Notes under the pieces: model-generated
Database searches by the model: none
What the model was told of the DNA's origin: nothing
The model's input: only the letters and a program-made list of their open reading frames with translations
In this document: positions 26,860 to 35,141 of the stretch, piece by piece
Layout of the letters: each line of letters begins with the position of its first letter
Numbering within the stretch: position 1 is the first letter of the stretch
Origin: Pseudomonas mandelii
GTDB taxonomy: Bacteria; Pseudomonadota; Gammaproteobacteria; Pseudomonadales; Pseudomonadaceae
DNA length: 64,000 nucleotides
NCBI RefSeq assembly: GCF_024138395.1
Contig: NZ_JAMYDU010000006.1
Coordinates: 186,001-250,000, forward strand
Direction: 5' to 3'
Translations under genes and position numbers: made by a program

Positions 26860-26900
26860 AGGCCTCTTGGCATAAATGCCAAGGGGCCTTTTGCTTTTTT
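26860..26900 (+). terminator. Rho-independent terminator after the betaine-binding gene
   Basis: 14-bp stem AGGCCTCTTGGCAT / ATGCCAAGGGGCCT with one mismatch and a 5-base T-rich tail. Confidence 0.88.
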
Positions 26901-27025
26901 ATGTGTCTATTGCATGCTGAAAAATGGCGACTCTGTCATGTCGTTCTAATACTAAGGTCGTCTGGAACCTGTCCGGCAGCCGCATAGAGTGGATACCGTT
27001 CCAACTAAATCTGTGCTGCGAGGAT

Positions 27026-27033
27026 AAAAACAA
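27026..27033 (+). promoter_or_regulatory. Crc/Hfq catabolite motif candidate at the DUF485-actP start
   Basis: AAAAACAA fits the AANAANAA target of Hfq/Crc and overlaps the A of the ATG at 27033, where such a complex would block ribosome access. The inference is that acetate uptake is held back when preferred carbon is present. Confidence 0.45.
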
Positions 27034-27344
27034 TGAACGACAGCATTTACCTCTCGATTCAAAACAGCTCGCGCTTCAAGGAGCTGGTCAGCAAGAGAGA
27101 GCGATTCGCCTGGATTCTTTCAGCGATCATGCTTGGGCTGTACGCCGGATTCATCCTGTTGATTGCTTACGGGCCGCATATCCTGGGCGCGAAAATCAGC
27201 CCCGAGTCCTCCATTACCTGGGGCATTCCGATCGGTGTCGGGCTGATCATTTCGGCCTTTATCCTGACGGGCATCTACGTGCGACGCGCCAACGGCGAAT
27301 TCGACGACTTGAACAATGCGATTCTCAAGGAGGCTCAGCAATGA
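27033..27344 (+). CDS. DUF485 membrane protein (YjcH-like)
   Basis: 103-residue inner-membrane protein with two helices (about 27-48 and 62-85), the DUF485 opening [19 protein letters not shown] and a short acidic tail. E. coli yjcH lies between acs and actP and is co-transcribed with the acetate permease. The same gene pair appears here, with a 4-base ATGA overlap to actP. It is thought to assist or modulate ActP; the mechanism is not known. Confidence 0.92.
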   Translation: MNDSIYLSIQNSSRFKELVSKRERFAWILSAIMLGLYAGFILLIAYGPHILGAKISPESSITWGIPIGVGLIISAFILTGIYVRRANGEFDDLNNAILKEAQQ

Positions 27345-28999
27345 TCCGGCGTCTAATGGCTCTATTGAGCATCGCGGCTTTTGCACCTGGCGCCTGGGCG
27401 GCTGACGCCTTGACCGGTGCAGTGGCCAAACAACCCCTGAACGTCGCGGCGATCCTGATGTTTGTGGCGTTCGTCGGCGCGACTTTATATATCACTTACT
27501 GGGCTTCCAAGAAAAACAACTCGGCCGCCGACTACTATGCGGCGGGCGGCAAGATCACCGGTTTCCAGAACGGTCTGGCGATTGCCGGTGACTACATGTC
27601 CGCGGCGTCCTTCCTGGGTATTTCCGCCCTGGTGTTCACCTCTGGCTACGACGGCCTGATCTACTCGATTGGCTTCCTGGTAGGCTGGCCGATCATTCTG
27701 TTCCTGATCGCCGAGCGCCTGCGCAACCTGGGCAAGTACACCTTTGCCGACGTGGCGTCCTACCGCCTTGGGCAAACCCAGATTCGCTCGCTGTCGGCAT
27801 GCGGTTCGCTGGTGGTGGTGGCGTTCTACCTGATCGCGCAAATGGTGGGTGCCGGCAAGCTGATTCAGCTGCTGTTCGGCCTGGACTACCACGTTGCGGT
27901 GATCCTGGTGGGTATCCTGATGTGCGCCTACGTGCTGTTCGGCGGCATGCTGGCGACCACTTGGGTACAGATCATCAAGGCTGTGTTGCTGCTGTCCGGT
28001 GCCTCGTTCATGGCGCTGATGGTAATGAAACACGTCAACTTCGACTTCAACGCGCTGTTCTCCGAGGCGATCAAGGTTCACCCTAAAGGTGAGGCAATCA
28101 TGAGCCCCGGCGGTCTGGTGAAAGACCCGATCTCCGCCTTCTCCCTTGGTCTGGCGCTGATGTTCGGTACCGCTGGCCTGCCGCACATCCTGATGCGCTT
28201 CTTCACCGTGAGTGACGCGAAAGAAGCTCGCAAGAGCGTGTTGTATGCAACCGGCTTCATTGGCTACTTCTACATCCTGACCTTCATCATCGGCTTCGGC
28301 GCGATCCTGCTGGTCAGCACCAACCCTGCCTTCAAAGATGCGGCTGGCGCGCTGTTGGGCGGCAACAACATGGCGGCGGTGCACCTGTCCAACGCGGTCG
28401 GGGGCAGTATCTTCCTGGGCTTCATCTCGGCGGTGGCGTTCGCGACCATCCTGGCGGTAGTCGCTGGTCTGACCCTGGCCGGTGCTTCGGCGGTGTCCCA
28501 TGACCTGTATGCCAGTGTGATCAAGAAGGGCAAGGCCAACGAGAAGGACGAGATCCGTGTCTCGAAAATCACCACCATCGCTCTGGCGGTGCTGGCGATC
28601 GGCTTGGGCATTCTGTTCGAGAAGCAGAACATCGCGTTCATGGTGGGCCTGGCGTTCTCTATCGCGGCGAGCTGTAACTTCCCGGTGCTGCTGCTTTCCA
28701 TGTACTGGAAGAAGCTGACGACTCGCGGTGCGATGATCGGCGGATGGCTGGGTCTGGTCAGTGCTGTTGGCTTGATGGTGCTTGGGCCAACCATCTGGGT
28801 ACAGATCATGGGTCACGAGAAGGCGATCTTCCCGTATGAATACCCGGCGCTGTTCTCCATGGCCATTGCGTTTGTCGGGATCTGGTTCTTCTCGATCACC
28901 GATAAGTCAGCCGAGGGTGTGAACGAACGTGCGCTGTTCTTCCCGCAGTTTGTTCGTTCGCAGACCGGGTTGGGGGCGAGTGGGGCGGTTTCGCACTGA
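27341..28999 (+). CDS. actP: Cation/acetate symporter ActP
   Basis: Sodium:solute symporter (SSS) for acetate, glycolate and similar short acids at the inner membrane. 552 residues with a signal-like first helix ([20 protein letters not shown]) followed by 13 helices. The SSS core is seen in [20 protein letters not shown] and the signature region [20 protein letters not shown]. The ATG at 27341 overlaps the DUF485 stop; a longer in-frame extension upstream is only read-through of DUF485. Both genes are closed by the terminator at 29034. Confidence 0.95.
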   Translation: MIRRLMALLSIAAFAPGAWAADALTGAVAKQPLNVAAILMFVAFVGATLYITYWASKKNNSAADYYAAGGKITGFQNGLAIAGDYMSAASFLGISALVFTSGYDGLIYSIGFLVGWPIILFLIAERLRNLGKYTFADVASYRLGQTQIRSLSACGSLVVVAFYLIAQMVGAGKLIQLLFGLDYHVAVILVGILMCAYVLFGGMLATTWVQIIKAVLLLSGASFMALMVMKHVNFDFNALFSEAIKVHPKGEAIMSPGGLVKDPISAFSLGLALMFGTAGLPHILMRFFTVSDAKEARKSVLYATGFIGYFYILTFIIGFGAILLVSTNPAFKDAAGALLGGNNMAAVHLSNAVGGSIFLGFISAVAFATILAVVAGLTLAGASAVSHDLYASVIKKGKANEKDEIRVSKITTIALAVLAIGLGILFEKQNIAFMVGLAFSIAASCNFPVLLLSMYWKKLTTRGAMIGGWLGLVSAVGLMVLGPTIWVQIMGHEKAIFPYEYPALFSMAIAFVGIWFFSITDKSAEGVNERALFFPQFVRSQTGLGASGAVSH

Positions 29000-29033
29000 G
29001 GCTTTGAGTTTCTATATATAAGCTGAGCTACAC

Positions 29034-29067
29034 AAAATGCCCTGGTCGAGAGATCGGGGCATTTTTT
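29034..29067 (+). terminator. Terminator after actP
   Basis: AAAATGCCC and GGGCATTTTTT arms with a 13-base loop and a T-run, 35 bases after the actP stop. Confidence 0.85.
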
Positions 29068-29090
29068 ATTGGGCGGTTATCGCCCCTTGT

Positions 29091-29114
29091 AGGAGCGAGG
29101 CTTGCCCGCGAAGG
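29091..29114. repeat. Single REP sequence
   Basis: TGTAGGAGCGAGGCTTGCCC core, in one orientation with no close partner. Confidence 0.8.
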
Positions 29115-29140
29115 CGTCTTGATAGCCGACCGGTATTTTT

Positions 29141-29896
29141 GATCGTGTACATATCCGTTTCTGCGGTCACGGCCGCTGGCGGTTTCGCTCTTACAGCGAG
29201 TCCCTTTTCCAAACGCCGAAAAGGAACCAAAAGGCTTTGCCCCGCCATTCGGTGCCTCGCCCAGGCTCGGCATGCCCTCACTCCGGCATTGCTCCGGGGG
29301 CCCGCCGCCATCGGCCATCCATGGCCGGGGGCGGCTACCGCGGCATCCTTGCCGCGGTGCCCCCTACGCAATACCTGCGTTCGGCCTCTGGGAAAGGGGC
29401 GGCAGATCAAGATCAAAAGCCAAAGCCAAAGCCAAAGCCACGGCAACGGCAAGATCAACAGCTTCGCGAGCAAGCCCGCTCCCACCGTTGGGTTGGGTAC
29501 ATCCGGCGAAGATGGGTCGGCTGACAGATTGCCATCGCAGGCAAGCCAGCTCCCACAATAGATCGGCGTACGACAGCGCTTTTCACCACTCAACAGGCCG
29601 AGCGTTAGCTCGCCTGCAGCTTTTGATCTTGATGCACCGCCCCCTCGAGAGGCCGAGTGGAGGTTCTGCGCAGTGGGCAACCCGGCATGGATGCCGGGTT
29701 AGCCGCGCACGGCCATGGATGGCCGATCGCGGCGGGCCCACGGAGCAGGGCCGGAGCGAGGGCATGCCGAGCCTAGGCGAGGCACCGAACGACAGGGGCA
29801 AAAGCGCTTTGGTTACTTTCGCGCTTTTCGAAAGTGACTCGCTGTAAAAGCGAAACCAATAGAAGCCATGACCGCAGAAATGGATATGTACACGAC
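29141..29896. repeat. Long imperfect inverted repeat, ~280-bp arms, no gene
   Basis: Left arm 29141-29421 and right arm 29619-29896 are reverse complements with scattered differences. Shared landmarks are GTGTACATATCC, TTACAGCGAGTC, GGCTCGGCATGCCCTC, ATCGGCCATCCATGGCC and ATCAAGATCAAAAGC. Each arm contains its own small hairpin (ACCGCGGCATCCTTGCCGCG and its AACCCGGCATGG counterpart). The 197-bp spacer contains a six-base tandem run (AAAGCC x4, about 29416-29440) and two REP half-sites (29463-29486 and 29532-29558). Frames across it have no convincing coding features. Confidence 0.85.
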
Positions 29897-29998
29897 CAAA
29901 GAGCCGGGAGGGGCACGCAAGGCCCACAAACAAAAACGGCCCCTATCTACATAGAGGCCGTATCCGGTACAGCTCAAGACATTATCGCAAGACAGCTC

Positions 29999-31288
29999 TT
30001 ATTCGCGATCTTCCAGCTTGATGATATCGCGCGACTCATAGCCAGTGTACAACTGACGTGGGCGGCCAATCTTGTACGGGCTGGAGAGCATTTCCTTCCA
30101 GTGGGAAATCCAGCCGACAGTCCGCGCCAGGGCGAAGATCACGGTGAACATACTGGTCGGAATACCGATCGCCTTGAGGATAATCCCCGAGTAGAAATCG
30201 ACGTTCGGGTACAGCGAGCGTTCGATGAAGTACGGGTCAGTCAGGGCGATCTCTTCCAGGCGCATGGCCAGTTCGAGTTGCGGATCGTTGGTGATGCCCA
30301 GTTCTTTCAGTACTTCGTCGCAGGTCTGCTTCATGACGGTGGCGCGTGGGTCGCGGTTTTTGTAAACCCGGTGACCGAAGCCCATCAATTTGAACGGATC
30401 GTTCTTGTCCTTGGCCTTGGCGATATACGTGTCGATGTTCGAAACATCGCCAATCTCGTCCAGCATGGTCAGAACAGCTTCGTTCGCACCGCCGTGGGCA
30501 GGGCCCCACAGTGCAGCGATACCGGCGGCGATACAGGCGAACGGGTTGGCACCCGACGAACCGGCCAGACGCACGGTAGAGGTCGATGCGTTCTGCTCGT
30601 GGTCGGCATGGAGGATGAAAATCCGGTCCATGGCCTTGGCGAGTACCGGGCTGATCGGTTTGATCTCGCACGGGGTGTTGAACATCATGTGCAGGAAGTT
30701 TTCCGCGTACGACAAATCGTTGCGCGGGTACATCATGGGTTGGCCCATGGAGTACTTGTAAACCATTGCGGCCAGGGTCGGCATCTTGGCAACCAGGCGG
30801 ATCGCGGAGATTTCGCGATGCTGCGGGTTATTGATGTCGAGGGAGTCGTGGTAGAAAGCCGAGAGGGCGCCCACTACGCCGCACATGACGGCCATCGGGT
30901 GGGCGTCGCGACGGAAGCCGTTGAAGAAGGTCTTCAACTGCTCGTGAACCATGGTGTGGTTCTTCACGGTGCCGACGAACTGGGCCTTCTGTTCTGCGGT
31001 CGGCAATTCGCCGTTGAGCAGCAGATAGCAGGTTTCCAGGTAGTCCGACTTTTCAGCCAGCTGTTCGATCGGGTAGCCGCGGTGCAGCAGAATGCCGTTG
31101 TCGCCGTCGATATAGGTGATCTTCGACTCGCAGGAGGCAGTCGACATGAAACCAGGGTCAAAGGTGAAACGGCCCGTGGCCGTCAGGCCCCGAACGTCGA
31201 TAACATCGGGACCAACGGTGCCGGTTAAAATGGGCAGCTCGACGGGGGCTGCGCCCTCGATGATCAACTGCGCTTTTTTGTCAGCCAT
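29999..31288 (-). CDS. gltA: Citrate synthase (type II, hexameric)
   Basis: Condenses oxaloacetate and acetyl-CoA, the entry step of the TCA cycle in the cytosol. 429 residues with [20 protein letters not shown] near the N-terminus and catalytic residues in [25 protein letters not shown] (His) and [15 protein letters not shown] (His). It is allosterically inhibited by NADH in this class. Ribosome site AGGAGG lies at 31293-31298. It is transcribed away from sdhCDAB, with a sigma-70 promoter at 31347-31374. Confidence 0.97.
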   Translation of the reverse strand: MADKKAQLIIEGAAPVELPILTGTVGPDVIDVRGLTATGRFTFDPGFMSTASCESKITYIDGDNGILLHRGYPIEQLAEKSDYLETCYLLLNGELPTAEQKAQFVGTVKNHTMVHEQLKTFFNGFRRDAHPMAVMCGVVGALSAFYHDSLDINNPQHREISAIRLVAKMPTLAAMVYKYSMGQPMMYPRNDLSYAENFLHMMFNTPCEIKPISPVLAKAMDRIFILHADHEQNASTSTVRLAGSSGANPFACIAAGIAALWGPAHGGANEAVLTMLDEIGDVSNIDTYIAKAKDKNDPFKLMGFGHRVYKNRDPRATVMKQTCDEVLKELGITNDPQLELAMRLEEIALTDPYFIERSLYPNVDFYSGIILKAIGIPTSMFTVIFALARTVGWISHWKEMLSSPYKIGRPRQLYTGYESRDIIKLEDRE

Positions 31289-31346
31289 GTGGCCTCCTAT
31301 TTATGCTTGAAATCATCAGACAGACCCCCCACGCAGGGCCCGCACC

Positions 31347-31374
31347 ACTATAGTGAGATAAATTCGAATGTCAA
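31347..31374 (-). promoter_or_regulatory. Sigma-70 promoter of gltA
   Basis: On the minus strand TTGACA (31369-31374) and TATAGT (31347-31352) are separated by 16 bases, about 60 bases before the gltA start. The -10 is close to consensus and the -35 is exact. Confidence 0.7.
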
Positions 31375-31488
31375 TTTGCCTAAAGTCTTGCTCCAGAAGG
31401 CTTTAACCGGACTTTTTCCTCGAAATTGACTGCCATTTACGCCTTTTATCCCGCTTGTGCAATCAGCTATTAGGGGAAGGTGAACGCG
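31375..31488. other. gltA-sdhC divergent intergenic region
   Basis: The whole gltA-sdhC gap is 31289-31651 (363 bp). It contains the two facing promoters listed separately and an A/T-rich centre. No further operator could be assigned; control sites for oxygen or carbon regulators may lie here. Confidence 0.4.
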
Positions 31489-31517
31489 TTGTCATTAGTA
31501 GCCTAACTGTCTATACT
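31489..31517 (+). promoter_or_regulatory. Sigma-70 promoter of sdhCDAB
   Basis: TTGTCA (31489-31494) and TATACT (31512-31517) with a 17-base spacer. Predicted start is near 31524, leaving a leader of about 130 bases before sdhC. Confidence 0.65.
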
Positions 31518-31651
31518 CGGCCACCGACCGCCAGGGGCTTTTGGGCCTGCTTTATTGGGGGTCGCATCCCTGGGTGGTGGTTACCTGACCAGTGCACTCC
31601 CCAACAACTTTGCCCTGATTGTTAGGGGCTCTTCAGTGTGAAAAAAAAGCC

Positions 31652-32026
31652 GTGAAAAGCCAACGACCTGTAAACCTAGACCTAAGGACCATCAAACTCC
31701 CCATCACCGGCGTTACGTCGTTTCTTCACCGTGTTTCCGGCATCATCCTCTTCCTGGGCCTTGGCTTCATGCTGTATGCATTGGGCAAGTCTCTGGGTTC
31801 CGAGGAAGGTTTTGCCGACGTGAAGGCATGCTTGACCAGTCCGCTGGCCAAGTTCGTAGCATGGGGCCTCCTGTCCGCTCTTCTATATCACCTGGTAGCT
31901 GGTGTGCGCCATTTGATCATGGATATGGGCATCGGTGAGACGCTGGAAGGCGGCACGCTGGGCTCGAAAATCATTATCGCCGTGTCTGCGGTGTTGATCG
32001 TTCTGGCAGGAGTTTGGATATGGTAA
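31652..32026 (+). CDS. sdhC: Succinate dehydrogenase cytochrome b556 subunit
   Basis: Membrane anchor that binds haem b and ubiquinone in complex II. From the GTG at 31652 the product has 124 residues: KSQRPVNLDLRTIKLPITGV, then three helices. Haem-ligand His is in LLSALLYHLVAGVRHLIMDMG, and the N-terminal quinone-site SFLHRVSG is present. An A8 run at 31641-31648 sits just before. An earlier in-frame TTG at 31619 is possible but has no better ribosome site, so the start is uncertain. It overlaps sdhD by 7 bases. Confidence 0.9.
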   Translation: MKSQRPVNLDLRTIKLPITGVTSFLHRVSGIILFLGLGFMLYALGKSLGSEEGFADVKACLTSPLAKFVAWGLLSALLYHLVAGVRHLIMDMGIGETLEGGTLGSKIIIAVSAVLIVLAGVWIW

Positions 32027-32388
32027 CCAGCGTTACGAACCTTTCGCGTTCGGGCCTCTATGACTGGATGGCACAGCGTGTGTCTGCGGTCGTTCTCGCG
32101 GCTTATTTCATCTTCCTGATCGGATACCTCGTTGCGAATCCAGGCATTGGCTACGACCAATGGCATGCCCTGTTCGCCCACAACGGGATGCGTATCTTCA
32201 GTCTGCTGGCCCTTGTAGCCCTCGGCGCTCACGCCTGGGTCGGCATGTGGACCATCGCGACTGACTACCTGACGCCAATGGCGCTGGGCAAGTCCGCGAC
32301 TGCAGTACGTTTCCTTTTCCAGGCAGTATGCGGCGTTGCGATGTTCGCTTACTTCGTCTGGGGTGTGCAGATTCTCTGGGGTATCTGA
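32020..32388 (+). CDS. sdhD: Succinate dehydrogenase membrane anchor subunit
   Basis: Second membrane subunit of complex II. 122 residues from the ATG at 32020 (MVTSVTNLSRSGLYDWMAQR), three helices, with the haem-ligand His in VALGAHAWVGMWTIATDYL. CAGGAG-like ribosome site lies about 9 bases upstream inside sdhC. It is followed 3 bases later by sdhA; all four sdh genes form one transcript. Confidence 0.93.
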   Translation: MVTSVTNLSRSGLYDWMAQRVSAVVLAAYFIFLIGYLVANPGIGYDQWHALFAHNGMRIFSLLALVALGAHAWVGMWTIATDYLTPMALGKSATAVRFLFQAVCGVAMFAYFVWGVQILWGI

Positions 32389-32391
32389 TTC

Positions 32392-34164
32392 ATGGCTAAC
32401 ATTCCAACGATTTCTTTCGACGCCATCATCATTGGTGGTGGCGGTGCCGGCATGCGCGCAGCGCTGCAACTGGCGCAGGGCGGTCACAAGACTGCCGTGA
32501 TCACCAAGGTTTTCCCGACTCGTTCGCACACCGTATCGGCCCAGGGCGGCATCACCTGCGCCATCGCGTCTGCCGATCCGAACGATGACTGGCGCTGGCA
32601 CATGTACGATACCGTCAAGGGTTCCGACTACATCGGTGACCAGGACGCTATCGAATACATGTGTCAGGAAGGTCCTGCCGCCGTATACGAGTTGGACCAC
32701 ATGGGTATGCCATTCTCGCGTACCGAACAAGGTCGTATCTATCAGCGTCCGTTCGGTGGTCAGTCCAAGGACTACGGTAAAGGTGGCCAGGCCGCCCGTA
32801 CCTGCGCCGCTTCCGACCGTACCGGTCACGCGCTGCTGCATACCCTTTATCAGGGCAACCTGAAAGCCGGTACCGTGTTCCTGAACGAGTACTACGCTGT
32901 CGATCTGGTGAAGAACGGCGAAGGCGAGTTCGTTGGCGTGATTGCCATCTGCATCGAAACTGGCGAAACCACCTACATCCGTGCCAAGGCCACCGTACTG
33001 GCTACCGGCGGTGCAGGTCGTATCTACGCTTCGACCACCAACGCCCTGATCAACACCGGTGACGGCGTTGGTATGGCGCTGCGTGCCGGCGTACCGGTAC
33101 AAGACATCGAAATGTGGCAGTTCCACCCGACCGGCATTGCCGGCGCCGGTGTACTGGTTACTGAAGGTTGCCGTGGTGAAGGTGGTTACCTGATCAACAA
33201 GCACGGCGAGCGTTTCATGGAGCGTTATGCTCCGAACGCCAAAGACCTTGCCGGTCGTGACGTTGTTGCCCGTTCGATGGTTAAAGAAATCATCGCCGGC
33301 AACGGTTGCGGTCCGAATGGCGACCACGTAATGCTCAAACTCGACCACCTGGGCGAGGAAGTGCTGCACAGCCGCCTGCCAGGCATCTGCGAATTGTCGA
33401 AGACTTTCGCACACGTCGACCCGGTGGTCGCTCCGGTTCCGGTCGTTCCGACCTGCCACTATATGATGGGCGGCGTTGCCACCAACATTCATGGCCAGGC
33501 GATCACTCAGGACGCCGACGGCGTAGACACCATCATTCCAGGCCTGTTCGCGGTCGGTGAAGTGGCTTGCGTATCGGTTCACGGTGCCAACCGTCTGGGC
33601 GGCAACTCGCTGCTCGACCTGGTGGTATTCGGCCGTGCTGCCGGCCTGCACCTGGAAAAAGCGCTGACCGACGGTATCGAATACGACGACGCTACCGACG
33701 CCGACATCGAAGCTGCTCTGGCACGCCTGTCCGCTCTGAACGAGCGTACTGAAGGTGAAGACGTCGCAACCCTGCGTCGCGAGCTGCAAAACTGCATGCA
33801 GAACTACTTCGGTGTGTTCCGCACCGGCGAATACATGCAGAAGGGTATTGCTCAGCTGGCTGATCTGCGTGGCCGTATTGCCAACGTCAAGATCAATGAC
33901 AAGAGCCAGGCGTTCAACACCGCGCGTATCGAAGCGCTGGAACTGCAGAACCTGCTGGAAGTGGCCGAAGCTACCGCCATTGCTGCAGAAGTGCGTAAAG
34001 AGTCCCGCGGTGCTCACGCCCGTGAAGATTTCGAAGACCGTGACGACGAAAACTGGCTGTGCCACACCCTGTACTTCCCGGGTGACAAGCGCGTTACCAA
34101 GCGTGCCGTGAACTTCTCGCCGAAAACTGTCCCGACTTTTGAACCCAAGATTCGGACTTATTAA
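32392..34164 (+). CDS. sdhA: Succinate dehydrogenase flavoprotein subunit
   Basis: Catalytic subunit that oxidises succinate to fumarate with covalently bound FAD. 590 residues: FAD Rossmann motif [20 protein letters not shown], covalent-FAD His in [14 protein letters not shown] (about 45), substrate residues in [20 protein letters not shown], Arg in ARDVVARSM-type segment ([12 protein letters not shown]), [11 protein letters not shown] and [18 protein letters not shown]. The C-terminal helical domain ends TFEPKIRTY. Length equals that of other Pseudomonas SdhA. Confidence 0.98.
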   Translation: MANIPTISFDAIIIGGGGAGMRAALQLAQGGHKTAVITKVFPTRSHTVSAQGGITCAIASADPNDDWRWHMYDTVKGSDYIGDQDAIEYMCQEGPAAVYELDHMGMPFSRTEQGRIYQRPFGGQSKDYGKGGQAARTCAASDRTGHALLHTLYQGNLKAGTVFLNEYYAVDLVKNGEGEFVGVIAICIETGETTYIRAKATVLATGGAGRIYASTTNALINTGDGVGMALRAGVPVQDIEMWQFHPTGIAGAGVLVTEGCRGEGGYLINKHGERFMERYAPNAKDLAGRDVVARSMVKEIIAGNGCGPNGDHVMLKLDHLGEEVLHSRLPGICELSKTFAHVDPVVAPVPVVPTCHYMMGGVATNIHGQAITQDADGVDTIIPGLFAVGEVACVSVHGANRLGGNSLLDLVVFGRAAGLHLEKALTDGIEYDDATDADIEAALARLSALNERTEGEDVATLRRELQNCMQNYFGVFRTGEYMQKGIAQLADLRGRIANVKINDKSQAFNTARIEALELQNLLEVAEATAIAAEVRKESRGAHAREDFEDRDDENWLCHTLYFPGDKRVTKRAVNFSPKTVPTFEPKIRTY

Positions 34165-34175
34165 GGGTGGCCGCC

Positions 34176-34880
34176 ATGTTGAAAGTCAGTGTTTATCGTT
34201 ACAACCCTGATCAGGACGCTGCGCCGTTCATGCAGGAATTCCAGGTTGATACCGGTGGTAAAGACCTGATGGTGCTGGACGTGCTGGCCCTGATCAAAGA
34301 GCAGGACGAAGGTTTCTCCTATCGTCGCTCTTGCCGTGAAGGTGTTTGCGGTTCCGACGGCATGAACATCAACGGCAAGAACGGCCTGGCGTGCGTTACG
34401 CCGCTGTCTGCCGTTGTAAAAGGTAACAAGTTGATCGTTCGTCCTCTGCCAGGTTTGCCGGTTATCCGTGACTTGGTCGTCGATATGAGCATCTTCTACA
34501 AGCAATACGAAAAGGTTAAGCCATACCTGCAGAACGACACGCCGGCTCCGGCCATCGAGCGTCTGCAGTCCCCTGAAGAGCGTGAAAAACTCGACGGTCT
34601 GTACGAGTGCATCCTGTGCGCTTGCTGCTCGACTTCGTGCCCGTCCTTCTGGTGGAACCCGGACAAGTTCCTGGGTCCAGCTGCCCTGCTGCAAGCGTAC
34701 CGCTTCCTGGCCGACAGCCGCGACACCAAGACGTCCGAACGTCTGGCTGCGCTGGATGACCCGTTCAGCGTATTCCGCTGCCGGAGCATCATGAACTGCG
34801 TCAACGTATGTCCGAAAGGCCTGAACCCGACTAGGGCTATCGGTCACATCCGTAACATGTTGCTGCAAAGCGGCGTGTGA
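34176..34880 (+). CDS. sdhB: Succinate dehydrogenase iron-sulfur subunit
   Basis: Carries electrons from FAD to ubiquinone through three Fe-S clusters. 234 residues: [2Fe-2S] ligands in CREGVCGSDGMNINGKNGLA (plus a later Cys), [4Fe-4S] ligands in CILCACCSTSCP, and [3Fe-4S] plus remaining Cys in CRSIMNCVNVCPKGLNP. The ATG at 34176 is chosen over a GTG at 34167 because AAGGGTGG lies just before it. It ends the sdh operon; sucA follows after 261 bases. Confidence 0.97.
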   Translation: MLKVSVYRYNPDQDAAPFMQEFQVDTGGKDLMVLDVLALIKEQDEGFSYRRSCREGVCGSDGMNINGKNGLACVTPLSAVVKGNKLIVRPLPGLPVIRDLVVDMSIFYKQYEKVKPYLQNDTPAPAIERLQSPEEREKLDGLYECILCACCSTSCPSFWWNPDKFLGPAALLQAYRFLADSRDTKTSERLAALDDPFSVFRCRSIMNCVNVCPKGLNPTRAIGHIRNMLLQSGV

Positions 34881-35141
34881 TTCAGCTGCTGTACCCGTAG
34901 GACCGCAATACCGTAGATGCTGCGGCGCAGGCTTCAACCGGCGCCGTAGTTTTAACCTGGGCAGCAGCTTAAAAGGCTGCCGCTCTTATTTTGAAGAAAT
35001 GAGACAAGCAGGGGCATCCGGGCTGGTACCCGGACTATCAGCGTGATCCTAAGTGGCTTGTTTTAGTCGCTGCATTCGGACTTCTGCAAGTTTGCTCGGT
35101 GTCGACGCCGGTGGTGTTCCCCTAACCGAGGGTGACCAAGC

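Noticed and set aside
26924-27340. N-terminal extension of ActP
   Set aside because: The extra 139 codons run in another frame through the DUF485 gene; the true start at 27341 gives the family length of about 550.
29416-29440. AAAGCC x4 run as a phase-variation switch
   Set aside because: It lies in a region with no gene or promoter to switch.
29272-29933. Open frames across the long inverted repeat at 29.1-29.9 kb
   Set aside because: They run through palindromic arms and REP sequences, appear in both orientations because of the inverted repeat, and have no ribosome site or domain.
31888-34065. 725-codon open frame antisense to sdhA/sdhD
   Set aside because: Opposite to highly conserved subunits of complex II; no ribosome site, no motif. 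Long antisense frames arise from biased codon use in highly expressed genes.
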